A stretch of DNA of 64,000 nt, from IMG/VR virus record IMGVR_UViG_3300045970_000794, positions 298,103 through 362,102 of that record; one strand, 5' to 3'. Both the position numbers and the translations under genes were made by a program. Positions 30,864-39,977 of this stretch are shown piece by piece. The notes under the pieces are model-generated. The model had not been told where the DNA came from and searched no databases. It saw nothing but the letters and a program-made list of their open reading frames with translations. Each line of letters starts with the position of its first letter. Within the stretch, counting starts at the first letter, position 1. This DNA is from a virus.

Positions 30864-31410
30864 ATAATTTATAGGTTGGGCTAGTTTCACTTATTTTAAA
30901 AATTGATGGGTCTGCGGGGCTTAAATTAATTGACATTATCCAAACGGCATCCTCATCCCAGAACATTTTACCATTATGAATAAAGACACTAACTTGTGAT
31001 ATTTCAATAAGCATTCTCAATATCAATTGGTCAACAACTTCTGATTTAGATAAATTAGTTGAATTCCTTATAAAAAATTGTTTGAAGAATACTTCATCTT
31101 CAACCTTTTCAATGATACTATCATACGAATTACCTTCATACGATGGTTTAGATGTGATAGTTCGTAAGCAATCCTTAATTTTATGATAAATTATCCCTTG
31201 ACTAACATCTGGAAACCCGCTGTAATGCTGTTTAAATATTGATTGAATACATGTTTTATATTCTTCATCTGTTTCCCAATTATAATGACGTTTAGCCATC
31301 AAAATGATATGCGTTTCCAAATGCTCTGGTGTCCAGCAATTGCCATCGTCATATATTGGCTTTTTATTTTCTAAAAATTCACCAATTTGTTTAAGTGTTG
31401 TTGATTTCAT
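30856..31410 (-). CDS. hypothetical protein (184 aa)
   Basis: Helical protein with several Trp and Tyr (HYNWETDEEYKTCIQSIFKQ). Overlaps the coiled-coil gene by 8 nt. Function unknown. Confidence 0.64.
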   Translation of the reverse strand: MKSTTLKQIGEFLENKKPIYDDGNCWTPEHLETHIILMAKRHYNWETDEEYKTCIQSIFKQHYSGFPDVSQGIIYHKIKDCLRTITSKPSYEGNSYDSIIEKVEDEVFFKQFFIRNSTNLSKSEVVDQLILRMLIEISQVSVFIHNGKMFWDEDAVWIMSINLSPADPSIFKISETSPTYKLYE

Positions 31411-31422
31411 ATTATTTATTTA

Positions 31423-31881
31423 TTAGATGTATAAACTACTTGAAAAAACTGTATTACCATAGGTAATCGTACCAAAACTATTAATAACATAGACCCTAGC
31501 TGAATACCAATTTTGTGGTAATGTGATATCAGTTGAGTAAACACCTAACCCAGTACCACATAATACATTGTTATTAGTTATATCAGGCATTGTTGGGTTA
31601 AATATACTAATTAGTTTATAGCAAATGCCTCGCTGTATTTGATGATTACCACCATCAGTCAATACTTTACCGAATAACGTTACATCAGTACTATGAATAC
31701 CATAAATCGTTGGTGCGCATGTGTAAACTGACTCTTTAATATACTGATTATTTGCATTAGTATTATACTCAGAATACCTTGAAGTTGAATCAACAGTACT
31801 TTTAATGACTGGTGAATCATCTTTTTTACATGAAACTAATGACAGAACTACTAGTACTAATAATATTTTTTCATATCCCAT
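31423..31881 (-). CDS. putative lipoprotein with fibre-like beta domain (152 aa)
   Basis: Signal peptide ending in lipobox LVSC (MGYEKILLVLVVLSLVSC). The mature part (GKVLTDGGNHQIQRGICY ... CGTGLGVYSTDITLP ... SARVYVINSFGTITYG) has the same repeat layout as the C-terminal domain of the tail-like protein at 60176 (ITHDGYDVIIARGVCWS ... YYVRAYAVNSAGTAYG). The domain is common in Bacteroidota surface proteins. Its location and role on the infected cell are unknown. Confidence 0.7.
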   Translation of the reverse strand: MGYEKILLVLVVLSLVSCKKDDSPVIKSTVDSTSRYSEYNTNANNQYIKESVYTCAPTIYGIHSTDVTLFGKVLTDGGNHQIQRGICYKLISIFNPTMPDITNNNVLCGTGLGVYSTDITLPQNWYSARVYVINSFGTITYGNTVFSSSLYI

Positions 31882-32230
31882 TTAATTTTTTAGTTATCCA
31901 TTCTTGAATTTTACCATCCAACACTTCTTTAATTACATCAGCATGACACGATTGGGGTGCGCAATAACAAACTAAATTAATATCACCTTTCTTCGCATGT
32001 TTATACATATTGTTTAATATATTGCAAATCTCTTCATCCTTATTAGCTATCTTATCCAGCAAATATTCCCTATACGATTCAATAGCTTCATCCCTTGTCG
32101 AACAATGGAACTCGGCTTTTGTTTGATTCAATGGTTTAATCGTAAACGGACATCCTAATACGGAACCACGACCAACATAATAATCATTTGATGTTTGAGG
32201 ATGTGTACGTTTATTAACAACCGTTATCAT
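31871..32230 (-). CDS. DUF4326-like protein
   Basis: At 119 aa, YVGRGSVLGCPFTIKP, EAIESYREYLLDKI and NLVCYCAPQSCHADVIKEVL are the hallmarks of DUF4326, a small phage-associated family of unknown function with conserved Cys and His that may bind metal. Confidence 0.8.
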   Translation of the reverse strand: MITVVNKRTHPQTSNDYYVGRGSVLGCPFTIKPLNQTKAEFHCSTRDEAIESYREYLLDKIANKDEEICNILNNMYKHAKKGDINLVCYCAPQSCHADVIKEVLDGKIQEWITKKLNGI

Positions 32231-32619
32231 ACAAATAAACCCTTTTCAACCAAATATGTTACATTCATTGATGTTGCAACAACCCAAAATGTATGCGTTT
32301 TTCTTGGTTCAAACATTGGTGGTTCTGGTTCACTATACCCAGTGGCACCGTAATTATAAGCCGATGAACCTGGTGTATACCAACCTTCAATCTTTTTGGT
32401 TTGACCAATTATAATACCATCCATTGTTTTATGTGGTTGAAAGAGAAGTTTCCTGTAAGCACACCCATACTTTGGTCCATCAATAGTTTCTTTCGGTTTA
32501 ACAATATCAAGCACCATACCTTCGTATGTCCTGTCAGACATTTCATTTTTAATGTATACAGCTCTAGAGAAGCTAACATCAAATTGAATCGCTCTACCAA
32601 ATAATTTATGTTGTTTCAT
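32227..32619 (-). CDS. hypothetical protein (130 aa)
   Basis: Strand-rich; contains KYGCAYRKLLFQPHKTMDG and a Pro-rich loop near EPEPPMFEP. Four-base overlaps on both sides. Function unknown. Confidence 0.66.
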   Translation of the reverse strand: MKQHKLFGRAIQFDVSFSRAVYIKNEMSDRTYEGMVLDIVKPKETIDGPKYGCAYRKLLFQPHKTMDGIIIGQTKKIEGWYTPGSSAYNYGATGYSEPEPPMFEPRKTHTFWVVATSMNVTYLVEKGLFV

Positions 32620-32837
32620 AACATCGATTTTGATTTCATTAATATATCCCGACTATTTGTTGGGACCGCACCAGCATTCATTGCTTTGCTTCTAATCCAC
32701 TTATTTGTTAAATCATAGTGTGGGTGACCTTTTCTTACTCCGTGGAAGTAAATACGCTTTAAACCGATGCTACTGGCAAATGCATGTAACTCAGCTAGTG
32801 AATCAGCAACCATATGTACTCCATCAGTATAAATCAT
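32616..32837 (-). CDS. DUF4031-like protein
   Basis: At 73 aa, HMVADSLAELHAFASSIGLK, a short loop, then HPHYDLTNKWIRSKAMNAGA fits DUF4031 (small phage and bacterial proteins of unknown function). The order of the His, Asp and basic residues matches my memory of the family. Confidence 0.75.
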   Translation of the reverse strand: MIYTDGVHMVADSLAELHAFASSIGLKRIYFHGVRKGHPHYDLTNKWIRSKAMNAGAVPTNSRDILMKSKSML

Positions 32838-32840
32838 AAT

Positions 32841-33107
32841 TTATTTATTTTCCTCACCTCTCAGTGCATTAGCAATTTCTTGAAACTGGTTCGCATGTGT
32901 TGAATCTAGAACGATTTCATCCCAGTTTCCAAACCTACAGCGATAGCCAAATATGTATTTAATCCCATACCATAATCGTTTCCAAAATGGTCTAGTAGCT
33001 AGGTATACGTGAATATATACCTCCCTTTCATCTGGCCATCTATGTATAATCCATTGATGTTCATCTGAATTACAAACACATAAAATAATATCTACTTCTT
33101 TTTCCAT
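32841..33107 (-). CDS. conserved phage protein (88 aa)
   Basis: ILCVCNSDEHQWIIHRWPDE, a short strand, WKRLWYGIKYIFGYRCRFG and WDEIVL form a pattern that recurs in many phage genomes. Function unknown. Confidence 0.7.
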   Translation of the reverse strand: MEKEVDIILCVCNSDEHQWIIHRWPDEREVYIHVYLATRPFWKRLWYGIKYIFGYRCRFGNWDEIVLDSTHANQFQEIANALRGEENK

Positions 33108-33128
33108 TAGTGTTTATGTTTTAAAATG

Positions 33129-33160
33129 CAAAGATATATAAAATTTACTTAAAATGCAAA
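33129..33160 (-). promoter_or_regulatory. Bacteroidota-type promoter
   Basis: -7 TATCTTTG (33129-33136), -33 TTTG (33157-33160) with a 20-bp spacer, upstream of the 88-aa gene and divergent from the kinase-like gene. Confidence 0.66.
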
Positions 33161-33182
33161 TATTTATAATAAAAAATATATA

Positions 33183-34154
33183 GTGTATATAAAAAATTCT
33201 TCAATAGCCAGTAAATTCAGTCATTTAATTAGAGAATATGACAATAATCAAGTAACCATTGATGGTGAACTTGATGATTATATATTCCCATATCTAAAAT
33301 ACGGTGAACGTGATGGTGCTATTAACTATATAATAAATAAACTACCTACTAGTGAAAGAACACTGTTTATTAACCTACTGGAGATATGTGACGAGTTAAG
33401 AAAGTATCGTATAGATACTTCAGAAATATTAAATACTGGTAATTGGGGTGTAAAACCTAATGGTAAGGTAGCATTATTCGATATAGGGTTCGGAAATTGG
33501 TTTGAAATGTTCGATGAAGAGCCTCAAGAACTAAATCTTGATGAAGTTTCTGATACCTATATACAAAAATATACCAATATAGCACAAAAAGTAACCCAAA
33601 AATTAAATTTTAATGATTTAAAGTACCTTGGAAGTGGTGCTAATGGGTCAGCATTCCAAGTTAATAATGATAAAGTGTTAAAAATTACAGCCGATAGGTC
33701 TGAAGCAGTCAATTCAAACAAGATTATAGGTAATAATTTGGACTCTATTGCTGATATATACGGTATATATTCATTAAAAATAGATGAAAAACCATATTAT
33801 GTTATAATTTTAGAGGAATTGGACCGAAGTAACATCAAAAACATCTTGAGGGTGTACAATAAATTAGAGAAATGGTTCACAAAACGGATGAATAGACACT
33901 ATGACCCTAAGATTTTGGGTGTAATAGGTAAAAAACACCCTATGGTGAGTGCTTTTCTAATGGATTTAATTAATACGGGGTATACTCCCGCATGGGAAAA
34001 ATGGGTAGATAAGCTTAGAACTAACGATACATATGATTGGAATCGTATAAGTGAACTATCAGAGTGGTTTAAAGGGTCAAAAACCAATGATAACTATATA
34101 ACTGATACACCCCCAGAGGATATACAAGCACTTATATCATCATTATATAGGTAA
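33183..34154 (+). CDS. protein-kinase-like protein with reversed lobe order
   Basis: At 323 aa (GTG start), residues ~145-215 look like a kinase N-lobe: a Gly-rich loop (YLGSGANGSAFQV), DKVLKITADRSEA with the ATP-binding Lys and a possible helix-C Glu, and a hinge-like YYVIILEEL. The expected catalytic and DFG segments do not follow it. A similar segment lies earlier, at ~75-107 (ILNTGNWGVKPNGKVALFDIG). The order is thus C-lobe-like then N-lobe-like: either a permuted kinase or two partial copies. The usual HRD Asp is not evident. It is one of few plus-strand genes. Confidence 0.6.
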   Translation: MYIKNSSIASKFSHLIREYDNNQVTIDGELDDYIFPYLKYGERDGAINYIINKLPTSERTLFINLLEICDELRKYRIDTSEILNTGNWGVKPNGKVALFDIGFGNWFEMFDEEPQELNLDEVSDTYIQKYTNIAQKVTQKLNFNDLKYLGSGANGSAFQVNNDKVLKITADRSEAVNSNKIIGNNLDSIADIYGIYSLKIDEKPYYVIILEELDRSNIKNILRVYNKLEKWFTKRMNRHYDPKILGVIGKKHPMVSAFLMDLINTGYTPAWEKWVDKLRTNDTYDWNRISELSEWFKGSKTNDNYITDTPPEDIQALISSLYR

Positions 34155-34158
34155 TATA

Positions 34159-35235
34159 CTATATAGTTTCACCCAAATCCCTATATTTAAACTCCACAAC
34201 CTTATCAACTAGAACCGACATTCTATTTAATGTGGATGTCATCATTAAAAATCCATGATTTTTAAGGTTTAGTACGATTGATTCTGGAGGGTGACCAATA
34301 CTAGCAGTTAATTTATCCATATAATCACAGATAACATCAAATTCACGCATATCACCACATGGGTAATACTTATCCAAGGTTATTGCTATATCAATATATG
34401 CGTGTCCGTGAATCATAAAATTGAATTGTGGGTATCTTTCATACAATTTTAACTGAACTGGTGTGTCAATTGATGGTTTCTGTTCTTTTACACCATAATA
34501 TTGAACATCACCATTAACTAATTTAGTTGGAACAAAGTCAGTTACTTGTAGCTTATCCTTTGGGGTTGAACGTGCTGTAACTAACACACCATCATCCAAT
34601 TTAAACGATGGGAACATAGATGCACATCTAGTAGATGCATTGCCGAAGTAACGACCACCTCTTTCATTCTCAACCATTTTACTCACTTTATGAATGATTT
34701 TAATGAAATCATTTAACCCATTCATTTCATGTTCATGTGATGTATCTACTGATATTAGTAGCGTTTCATCAGAGTATCTAGCTGGAACTCTTATTGATTC
34801 ATTAGTCCACTTACATAATTTAAATATGGCAACGGATAACTCATTAATATAATATGTATCAACCCAAGCATTACCTAGGGCATCAATTAATTTAAACTTA
34901 AATAATTTACCTTTATCGATACTGATAACTGAGTTAGCATGCATTTTGAATATGCGGGCAACAGCTTCACCTTCATTACGGTCTTCTCTAAGAACTTTAG
35001 ATACGATTAATACTGACCCAACTTTCTTTATTGGGTATATTTTATCAACAGCATTATCAACATTAGGCATCCAGATAACTAAATCATAGATTTCAGCTAA
35101 CTTAGCAGCATTTTGTAGGTCTTCAATTGACCCACCGTTAATTAAATCAGCATTCAATAATGTCTCATCCATTTGGCTAACAATATTAGATGCTTTCGGT
35201 GTACCAAAATCACCACCAACGATTAATACTTTCAT
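34159..35235 (-). CDS. class II aldolase/adducin-like protein with N-terminal extension
   Basis: At 358 aa, the first ~170 residues form an alpha/beta domain (KVLIVGGDFGTPKASNIV; IYDLVIWMPNVDNAV). From ~185 the order GGRYFGNASTRCASMF, then KPSIDTPVQLKLYERYP, FMIHGHAYI and a late LNLKNHGFLMM follows the class II aldolase/adducin fold, with HGHAY as probable metal site and an acidic CGDMREF. Substrate unknown. A phage copy with such an N-terminal domain is unusual. Confidence 0.66.
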   Translation of the reverse strand: MKVLIVGGDFGTPKASNIVSQMDETLLNADLINGGSIEDLQNAAKLAEIYDLVIWMPNVDNAVDKIYPIKKVGSVLIVSKVLREDRNEGEAVARIFKMHANSVISIDKGKLFKFKLIDALGNAWVDTYYINELSVAIFKLCKWTNESIRVPARYSDETLLISVDTSHEHEMNGLNDFIKIIHKVSKMVENERGGRYFGNASTRCASMFPSFKLDDGVLVTARSTPKDKLQVTDFVPTKLVNGDVQYYGVKEQKPSIDTPVQLKLYERYPQFNFMIHGHAYIDIAITLDKYYPCGDMREFDVICDYMDKLTASIGHPPESIVLNLKNHGFLMMTSTLNRMSVLVDKVVEFKYRDLGETI

Positions 35236-35252
35236 ATTATTTAATATTTAAA

Positions 35253-35483
35253 TTAATATTCTAAAGCTTTAAGTTTATATTCAACAACTGTTATAACTTC
35301 TTCCATTCTAGCACATCTTTCAATCCACCGTTCTTCATCAGCCTCTCTTTCTGAGTTCACCCCATGAAACATAGCATCATGCAACATTCTAGTTGTTGGA
35401 ACTACTGTTTCGTAATACGTTAATATCGACTGTAAATCAGTAATCGATAATTTCTTTAATTTTTCTTTATTGAAGTGTGCCAT
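35253..35483 (-). CDS. hypothetical protein (76 aa)
   Basis: All-helical (EKLKKLSITDLQSILTYYET ... EEVITVVEYKLKALEY). Function unknown. Confidence 0.63.
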   Translation of the reverse strand: MAHFNKEKLKKLSITDLQSILTYYETVVPTTRMLHDAMFHGVNSEREADEERWIERCARMEEVITVVEYKLKALEY

Positions 35484-35486
35484 AGT

Positions 35487-35939
35487 TTAGTTTTTTAATT
35501 GAAGTTTACCACATATTGTACATATAAACACACCAGCACCATTATCCATAAAATTATGTTTACCATCAACGCATGGACTATAATTTGGTTCCACCGAACC
35601 ACATAATTGACATAATCTAGGACGTGGTTCATTAATTCCTCTGCTGTAGATGTGACTAGGACAAGTTTGTGGTGTATACTGATATGCTTTTTTAGTACTC
35701 AATGAGTCTAACACAGCTTCAGCGATGTCACATAGTTTACTTTCAAGCTTTTCATAGTCTTTTGAACCATGTTCGAATTCACATTGCAACCCGCCAAAGT
35801 AGCGATATTGGTCTTTATATTCGTCTTTAACAATATCATTTGCTGGTGTGTAACAGAAATCAAATGTTTTAGATTTAATGAAGATGGTATTACCAGCCAC
35901 ATCAATTGTTATGTTCTTAAAATAGTGTTGTAGATTCAT
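35487..35939 (-). CDS. zinc-ribbon protein (150 aa)
   Basis: Mixed N-terminal domain, then two Cys pairs (CQLCGSVEPNYSPC; FICTICGKLQ) that form a C-terminal zinc ribbon. Function unknown; three nt from both neighbours. Confidence 0.67.
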   Translation of the reverse strand: MNLQHYFKNITIDVAGNTIFIKSKTFDFCYTPANDIVKDEYKDQYRYFGGLQCEFEHGSKDYEKLESKLCDIAEAVLDSLSTKKAYQYTPQTCPSHIYSRGINEPRPRLCQLCGSVEPNYSPCVDGKHNFMDNGAGVFICTICGKLQLKN

Positions 35940-35942
35940 AGA

Positions 35943-36464
35943 TTATTTCTTGATTGATTTAGGTAATTCACCTTTGCTTAATATTTCATTAGCCTTATCA
36001 AGCTTATCTTGGAATATCGGAGCATCCTTATATTTTTCTAGTGAATCATCAATTTGGATATTTGATAATTTATGAATAAAACGTCTAGGTAGTTTAACAT
36101 TTGATAAGTTAATAGCGACCTCGAATAATGGTGCCACTTCTTTTGGTTTTAGACCCGCAAGACCACAACCAATTTCTGTCACAAGAAATGTTAATTCTGG
36201 ATGGTTAATAGCACATTGAATGAATCTATCAACATATGGTTTAATTTCATCAATACTTAATGTTCTTCTGATTGAGTGGTCTTTTGTTGGAATACCGTAA
36301 GTCCTTCCTTGCAAACCATCGGCTTGCCCCCATTTTGCACCAAAGCCAAGTGCTTGTTTTGCAGCACCAGCACCATGTTTCCCACCTTGATTAGAACCGA
36401 AAACAAATATTTCATTTTCAGCTAATTTAGTGATATATTCTGGTGATGAATCTAAAATATCCAT
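35943..36464 (-). CDS. A1S_2505-family phage non-structural protein
   Basis: At 173 aa, IFVFGSNQGGKHGAGAAKQA, then WGQADGLQGRTYGIPTKD and LVTEIGCGLAGLKPKEVAPLF are characteristic of the A1S_2505 family of phage and bacterial proteins with a macro-like alpha/beta core. The molecular function is not known; ADP-ribose-type ligand binding has been a common guess. Confidence 0.75.
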   Translation of the reverse strand: MDILDSSPEYITKLAENEIFVFGSNQGGKHGAGAAKQALGFGAKWGQADGLQGRTYGIPTKDHSIRRTLSIDEIKPYVDRFIQCAINHPELTFLVTEIGCGLAGLKPKEVAPLFEVAINLSNVKLPRRFIHKLSNIQIDDSLEKYKDAPIFQDKLDKANEILSKGELPKSIKK

Positions 36465-36484
36465 AATTATTTTAATTTAAAATG

Positions 36485-36515
36485 CAAAGATATAAAATTT
36501 ATATTAAAAAAACAA
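36485..36515 (-). promoter_or_regulatory. Bacteroidota-type promoter
   Basis: -7 TATCTTTG (36485-36492), -33 TTG (36513-36515), for the A1S_2505-like gene and its operon. Confidence 0.66.
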
Positions 36516-36523
36516 GTTTTTTA

Positions 36524-36555
36524 TTGACTATTTTAAAAAAAAATACGTATTTTTG
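36524..36555 (+). promoter_or_regulatory. plus-strand promoter
   Basis: -33 TTGAC (36524-36528) and -7 TATTTTTG (36548-36555) with a 21-bp spacer, divergent from the promoter at 36485. The ATG of the 223-aa gene is 15 bp beyond the -7 box. Confidence 0.62.
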
Positions 36556-36570
36556 GTAAAAATCAAACGT

Positions 36571-37242
36571 ATGGAAAGAAATATAAATTTTAATGTTAAT
36601 TTAACTATGTCCCTAGAGGATATAAAACTATTAGTAACCCTTGAAAAATATAATTATAGAGGTTTTACTGGTGCTGATATCAATGATGAAACTAGACCAA
36701 TACTGCATGGCTTCATTGCTAAGGGTATCGTATTCAATTCACAAAATGATGCTGGTGATGTTGCGTTATTCTTAACACCACTTGGTGAACAAATTTTAGA
36801 TAAATATCTTACTAGTATTAAAATTTTACATCATAGAAAAGAAATTTTAGATGAAATTAGTGAAGATATTGCAAAACTTAAAAATGAGAAAACTATCGAT
36901 GAATTAATGATTCATGATTATTACAAAATAAATCAAAAAATGTATCAACTCACTAGTGATAATGAGAGATTAAGTAATTCATCTTTAATCCAAATTTTAA
37001 ATCCTAACCCTATTGAATTTGAAAGTGATGGTGAAATGGAAGAATGTGTTATGGTGGGATGTAATGACGGAGTTCTTATTACTGGCCGTCAAGGTTATGG
37101 AGGACCAGACAAGTATACAGTACATAACCCATTGGCATATGAACCTACTAGTAAACTTAATATTAATATTGATGGTACTGTTGGTCTGGGTGACACAACA
37201 CCAAATGCTTTACTACAAGTAAAACGTAGTTCATTAGATTAA
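36571..37242 (+). CDS. hypothetical protein (223 aa)
   Basis: Start at 36571 (MERNINFNVNLTMSLEDIKL), because an earlier TTG frame begins inside the promoter. The N-terminal ~80 residues resemble a winged-helix-like fold; a helical linker follows. The C-terminus (KLNINIDGTVGLGDTTPNAL) looks like a short fragment of a fibre-type protein. Monocistronic with its own terminator. Function unknown. Confidence 0.62.
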   Translation: MERNINFNVNLTMSLEDIKLLVTLEKYNYRGFTGADINDETRPILHGFIAKGIVFNSQNDAGDVALFLTPLGEQILDKYLTSIKILHHRKEILDEISEDIAKLKNEKTIDELMIHDYYKINQKMYQLTSDNERLSNSSLIQILNPNPIEFESDGEMEECVMVGCNDGVLITGRQGYGGPDKYTVHNPLAYEPTSKLNINIDGTVGLGDTTPNALLQVKRSSLD

Positions 37243-37250
37243 AAAGAAAA

Positions 37251-37273
37251 GGAGGTAATTTACCTCCTTTTTT
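37251..37273 (+). terminator. Rho-independent terminator
   Basis: GGAGGTAA and TTACCTCC around one base, followed by T-rich DNA (TTTTTATT), 8 bp after the stop of the 223-aa gene. A preceding A-run makes it able to work on both strands. Confidence 0.8.
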
Positions 37274-37279
37274 ATTACT

Positions 37280-37303
37280 TAACCGTAGCGTTCTTACTCC
37301 AGA
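37280..37303. repeat. displaced copy of the 3' end of the DUF3228-like gene
   Basis: 23 of 24 bp match 38431-38454. Read on the minus strand it encodes SFWSKNATVK and a stop, against DFWSKNATVL and a stop in the intact gene. The endonuclease gene lies exactly between the two copies. Confidence 0.85.
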
Positions 37304-37344
37304 ACGATTTTTTTTAAATTAACTGATATTTATAATTAAATATT

Positions 37345-38439
37345 ATGATAACTAAAACACAAAATTTCATATTAAAAGCAAAGCATATTCATGAAGATAA
37401 GTACGATTATTCATTAGTTGAGTATAATGGTTCTTATTACAAAGTTAGTATAATATGTAAAATACATGGAATATTTAAGCAATCACCAAATAATCATTTA
37501 AATGGGCAAGGCTGTGCTATTTGTGGTCGAATTAAAACACAAGCTAAACAAATGTCTAATGTTAATGATGTTATAGCTAAAGCAAAATATATTCATAAAA
37601 ATAAATATGATTATTCATTAGTTCAATATAAAAATGAAAAAAGTAAAATAAAAATAATATGCCCAACGCATGGTATTTTTGAACAAACACCTGATAATCA
37701 TATTAATAATAAAACTGGGTGTCCAAGTTGTAGTTGTAATAAAAAATTAACACCATTAGAGTATATTACAAAAGTAAATTTAATTCATAAATCCAAATAT
37801 AATTATTTAATTATGAATTATTGTGGTGTGAATAAGAAAATAAAAATAATATGCCCAATTCATGGTGTGTTTGAAATTAAAGCCTCTCACCACGCTAGCG
37901 GTGTTGGTTGCTCTAAATGTTCAAATAAACATAAATATACTACCAATGAATTTATCATTGAGGCTAGTAAAATTCATGGAAGTAAATATAGTTATAAATT
38001 GTCTGAGTATTTAAATGCGAAAACTAAAATAATTATTACTTGTCCAATGCATGGTGATTTCATGCAATCACCAACATCACATTTAAGTGGTAAAGGATGT
38101 CCAACATGTAATGAAAGTAAAGGTGAAAAAGCGATTAGAAATTACTTAAATAAACATAATATTAGCTTTATTCCTCAACATAAATTTAATGATTGTAAAA
38201 ATATTAAACCATTGCCGTTTGATTTCTATCTTCCAGATTATAATACATGCATTGAATACCAAGGTGAACAACATTATAGACCAATTAAACGTTTTGGTGG
38301 TGTTAATGCTCATGAAAAATTAAAAGAAAACGATAACATTAAAAAAGAATACTGCGAATCACACAATATTCTTTTGATTGTCATATCAAATATAAATGAA
38401 GTGATTTATAATTTAAAAAAATTAATCATAAAACCGTAG
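37345..38439 (+). CDS. free-standing homing endonuclease-like protein, four zinc repeats
   Basis: At 364 aa, four tandem repeats of ~65 residues each carry the pattern IHxxKYxY...IICxxHGxFxxxxxxH...GCxxC (DUF723-like zinc modules). The C-terminal ~100 residues (ISFIPQHKFNDC, then PLPFDFYLPDYNTCIEYQGE and QHY) match a PD-(D/E)XK, Vsr/very-short-patch-like nuclease core (candidate Asp, Glu-x-Gln, His). Two relatives lie at 55305 and 57743. Its TAG stop is in the repeated 24-bp segment and it overlaps the DUF3228-like gene end by 14 bp. DNA cleavage at that gene's 3' end is the likely role. Confidence 0.78.
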   Translation: MITKTQNFILKAKHIHEDKYDYSLVEYNGSYYKVSIICKIHGIFKQSPNNHLNGQGCAICGRIKTQAKQMSNVNDVIAKAKYIHKNKYDYSLVQYKNEKSKIKIICPTHGIFEQTPDNHINNKTGCPSCSCNKKLTPLEYITKVNLIHKSKYNYLIMNYCGVNKKIKIICPIHGVFEIKASHHASGVGCSKCSNKHKYTTNEFIIEASKIHGSKYSYKLSEYLNAKTKIIITCPMHGDFMQSPTSHLSGKGCPTCNESKGEKAIRNYLNKHNISFIPQHKFNDCKNIKPLPFDFYLPDYNTCIEYQGEQHYRPIKRFGGVNAHEKLKENDNIKKEYCESHNILLIVISNINEVIYNLKKLIIKP

Positions 38440-39220
38440 CATTCTTACTCCAGAAATCTACTGATGCCAAATACTTTTCTTTATTCAATGGAACTCCAGA
38501 ACCACCACACATCACACCTTGAAGACTTAATATTTCTCGAATATCTTTATTGCATACACCTTCGTCTGGCACTTCTATTAAATTAGCAATTTCATCAACA
38601 CCTTTTTCTATTAACCCCATTATCTGTTCAACAGCTATCTTTTGAAATTCTTCAGTGTTATATCCAGCATTCCTAATCATAGTCTCTGGCTTCATATGCT
38701 CTTCATTAGGATGAGATTGACCAAGAATGGCAACAATACCCCAATCAGCATCAAAACCGAATATTTCAGTAGCATTATCCTTACCTTTAGATTCAATTTC
38801 AATTTGTTCTTTTGAATAAAGGACCAGTACCAACCACTCAGCTATTGGTTTACCAAGAGGTAATTCCAACCAGCGAGAGAATATTGGTAATTCATCATCA
38901 GTTCTAGGTGAATAACCACTTCTTAAATACTGATAATTCTCAAGGGTAATAGGCATTGAACCGACCTTGACATCTGTAAAATTTGGTACAACTAATAATT
39001 TACAAAATGGAGCATATCCCTCTATAATTCTTGCATTACCAAGAATCGTTTTAAAATGATTATCACCATTTAATTTAATAATAGTATTCATATCTTCAAG
39101 GCATCCAAATCCAGTAGTTAGTATCGCTGTAAATTCTTCAATAGTCATATTCAATACCTTAGTACCACCAAAGTTTTTATCAAAATGTCTGTATGCGAAA
39201 TCGGTTACTTTAATATTCAT
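38426..39220 (-). CDS. DUF3228-like protein
   Basis: At 264 aa, the segment PETMIRNAGYN and the C-terminus GGSGVPLNKEKYLASVDFW resemble DUF3228, a family of unknown function. The last nine codons are duplicated on the other side of the inserted endonuclease gene, so the present 3' end was probably delivered or rebuilt during homing. Confidence 0.68.
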   Translation of the reverse strand: MNIKVTDFAYRHFDKNFGGTKVLNMTIEEFTAILTTGFGCLEDMNTIIKLNGDNHFKTILGNARIIEGYAPFCKLLVVPNFTDVKVGSMPITLENYQYLRSGYSPRTDDELPIFSRWLELPLGKPIAEWLVLVLYSKEQIEIESKGKDNATEIFGFDADWGIVAILGQSHPNEEHMKPETMIRNAGYNTEEFQKIAVEQIMGLIEKGVDEIANLIEVPDEGVCNKDIREILSLQGVMCGGSGVPLNKEKYLASVDFWSKNATVL

Positions 39221-39224
39221 TTGT

Positions 39225-39383
39225 TTAAGTTTTTATAACAGTTTTTAATTTACGAAAATCACAATCATCACACCACTTATCATCAAAAGGCGAACATTTT
39301 TGTAATGATGTTGCAGTACATTCAGTTTTATCTAAAAATTCATATTTAGCTAATGTTAATTTCTGAATCAGTAATATTTTCAT
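39225..39383 (-). CDS. Cys-rich small protein (52 aa)
   Basis: 52-codon frame (MKILLIQKLTLAKYEFLDKT, then ECTATSLQKCSPFDDKW and CDDCDFRKLK). Four to five Cys in the second half could bind metal. Overlaps the membrane gene upstream by 38 nt. Function unknown. Confidence 0.52.
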   Translation of the reverse strand: MKILLIQKLTLAKYEFLDKTECTATSLQKCSPFDDKWCDDCDFRKLKTVIKT

Positions 39384-39710
39384 TGCGGATTACATCACCT
39401 TTATACTTTTTTATTTTCACTTTGCTATTAAAAATGCCTTTATTATATGATTTTCCATCCCTGTAATATTTTCTACTACTACCACTACTACCAGCACCTA
39501 ACGATATACCAGCAAATAGACCACCATAGATGATGATTGCTGCAACAAATTCTCTTCCAATGATGATAAGTAAATCCCAAAAGAATTGACCGAATGTTAA
39601 CGTGCTAAAGTTATGTACTATGTCCCAAAGGCCATATACCAACATATATACTCCCAAAAAAAACCCACTAATGATAGCGACTGCAATGATTAAAATACCT
39701 AAAATTTGTC

Positions 39711-39714
<4 letters not shown>
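39346..39714 (-). CDS. membrane protein (122 aa)
   Basis: Hydrophobic segments GILIIAVAIISGFFLGVYML and FVAAIIIYGGLFAGISLGAG, then a basic soluble tail (KSYNKGIFNSKVKIKKYKGD). Four-base overlap with the upstream gene. Confidence 0.65.
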
Positions 39715-39976
<262 letters not shown>

Positions 39977-39977
<1 letters not shown>

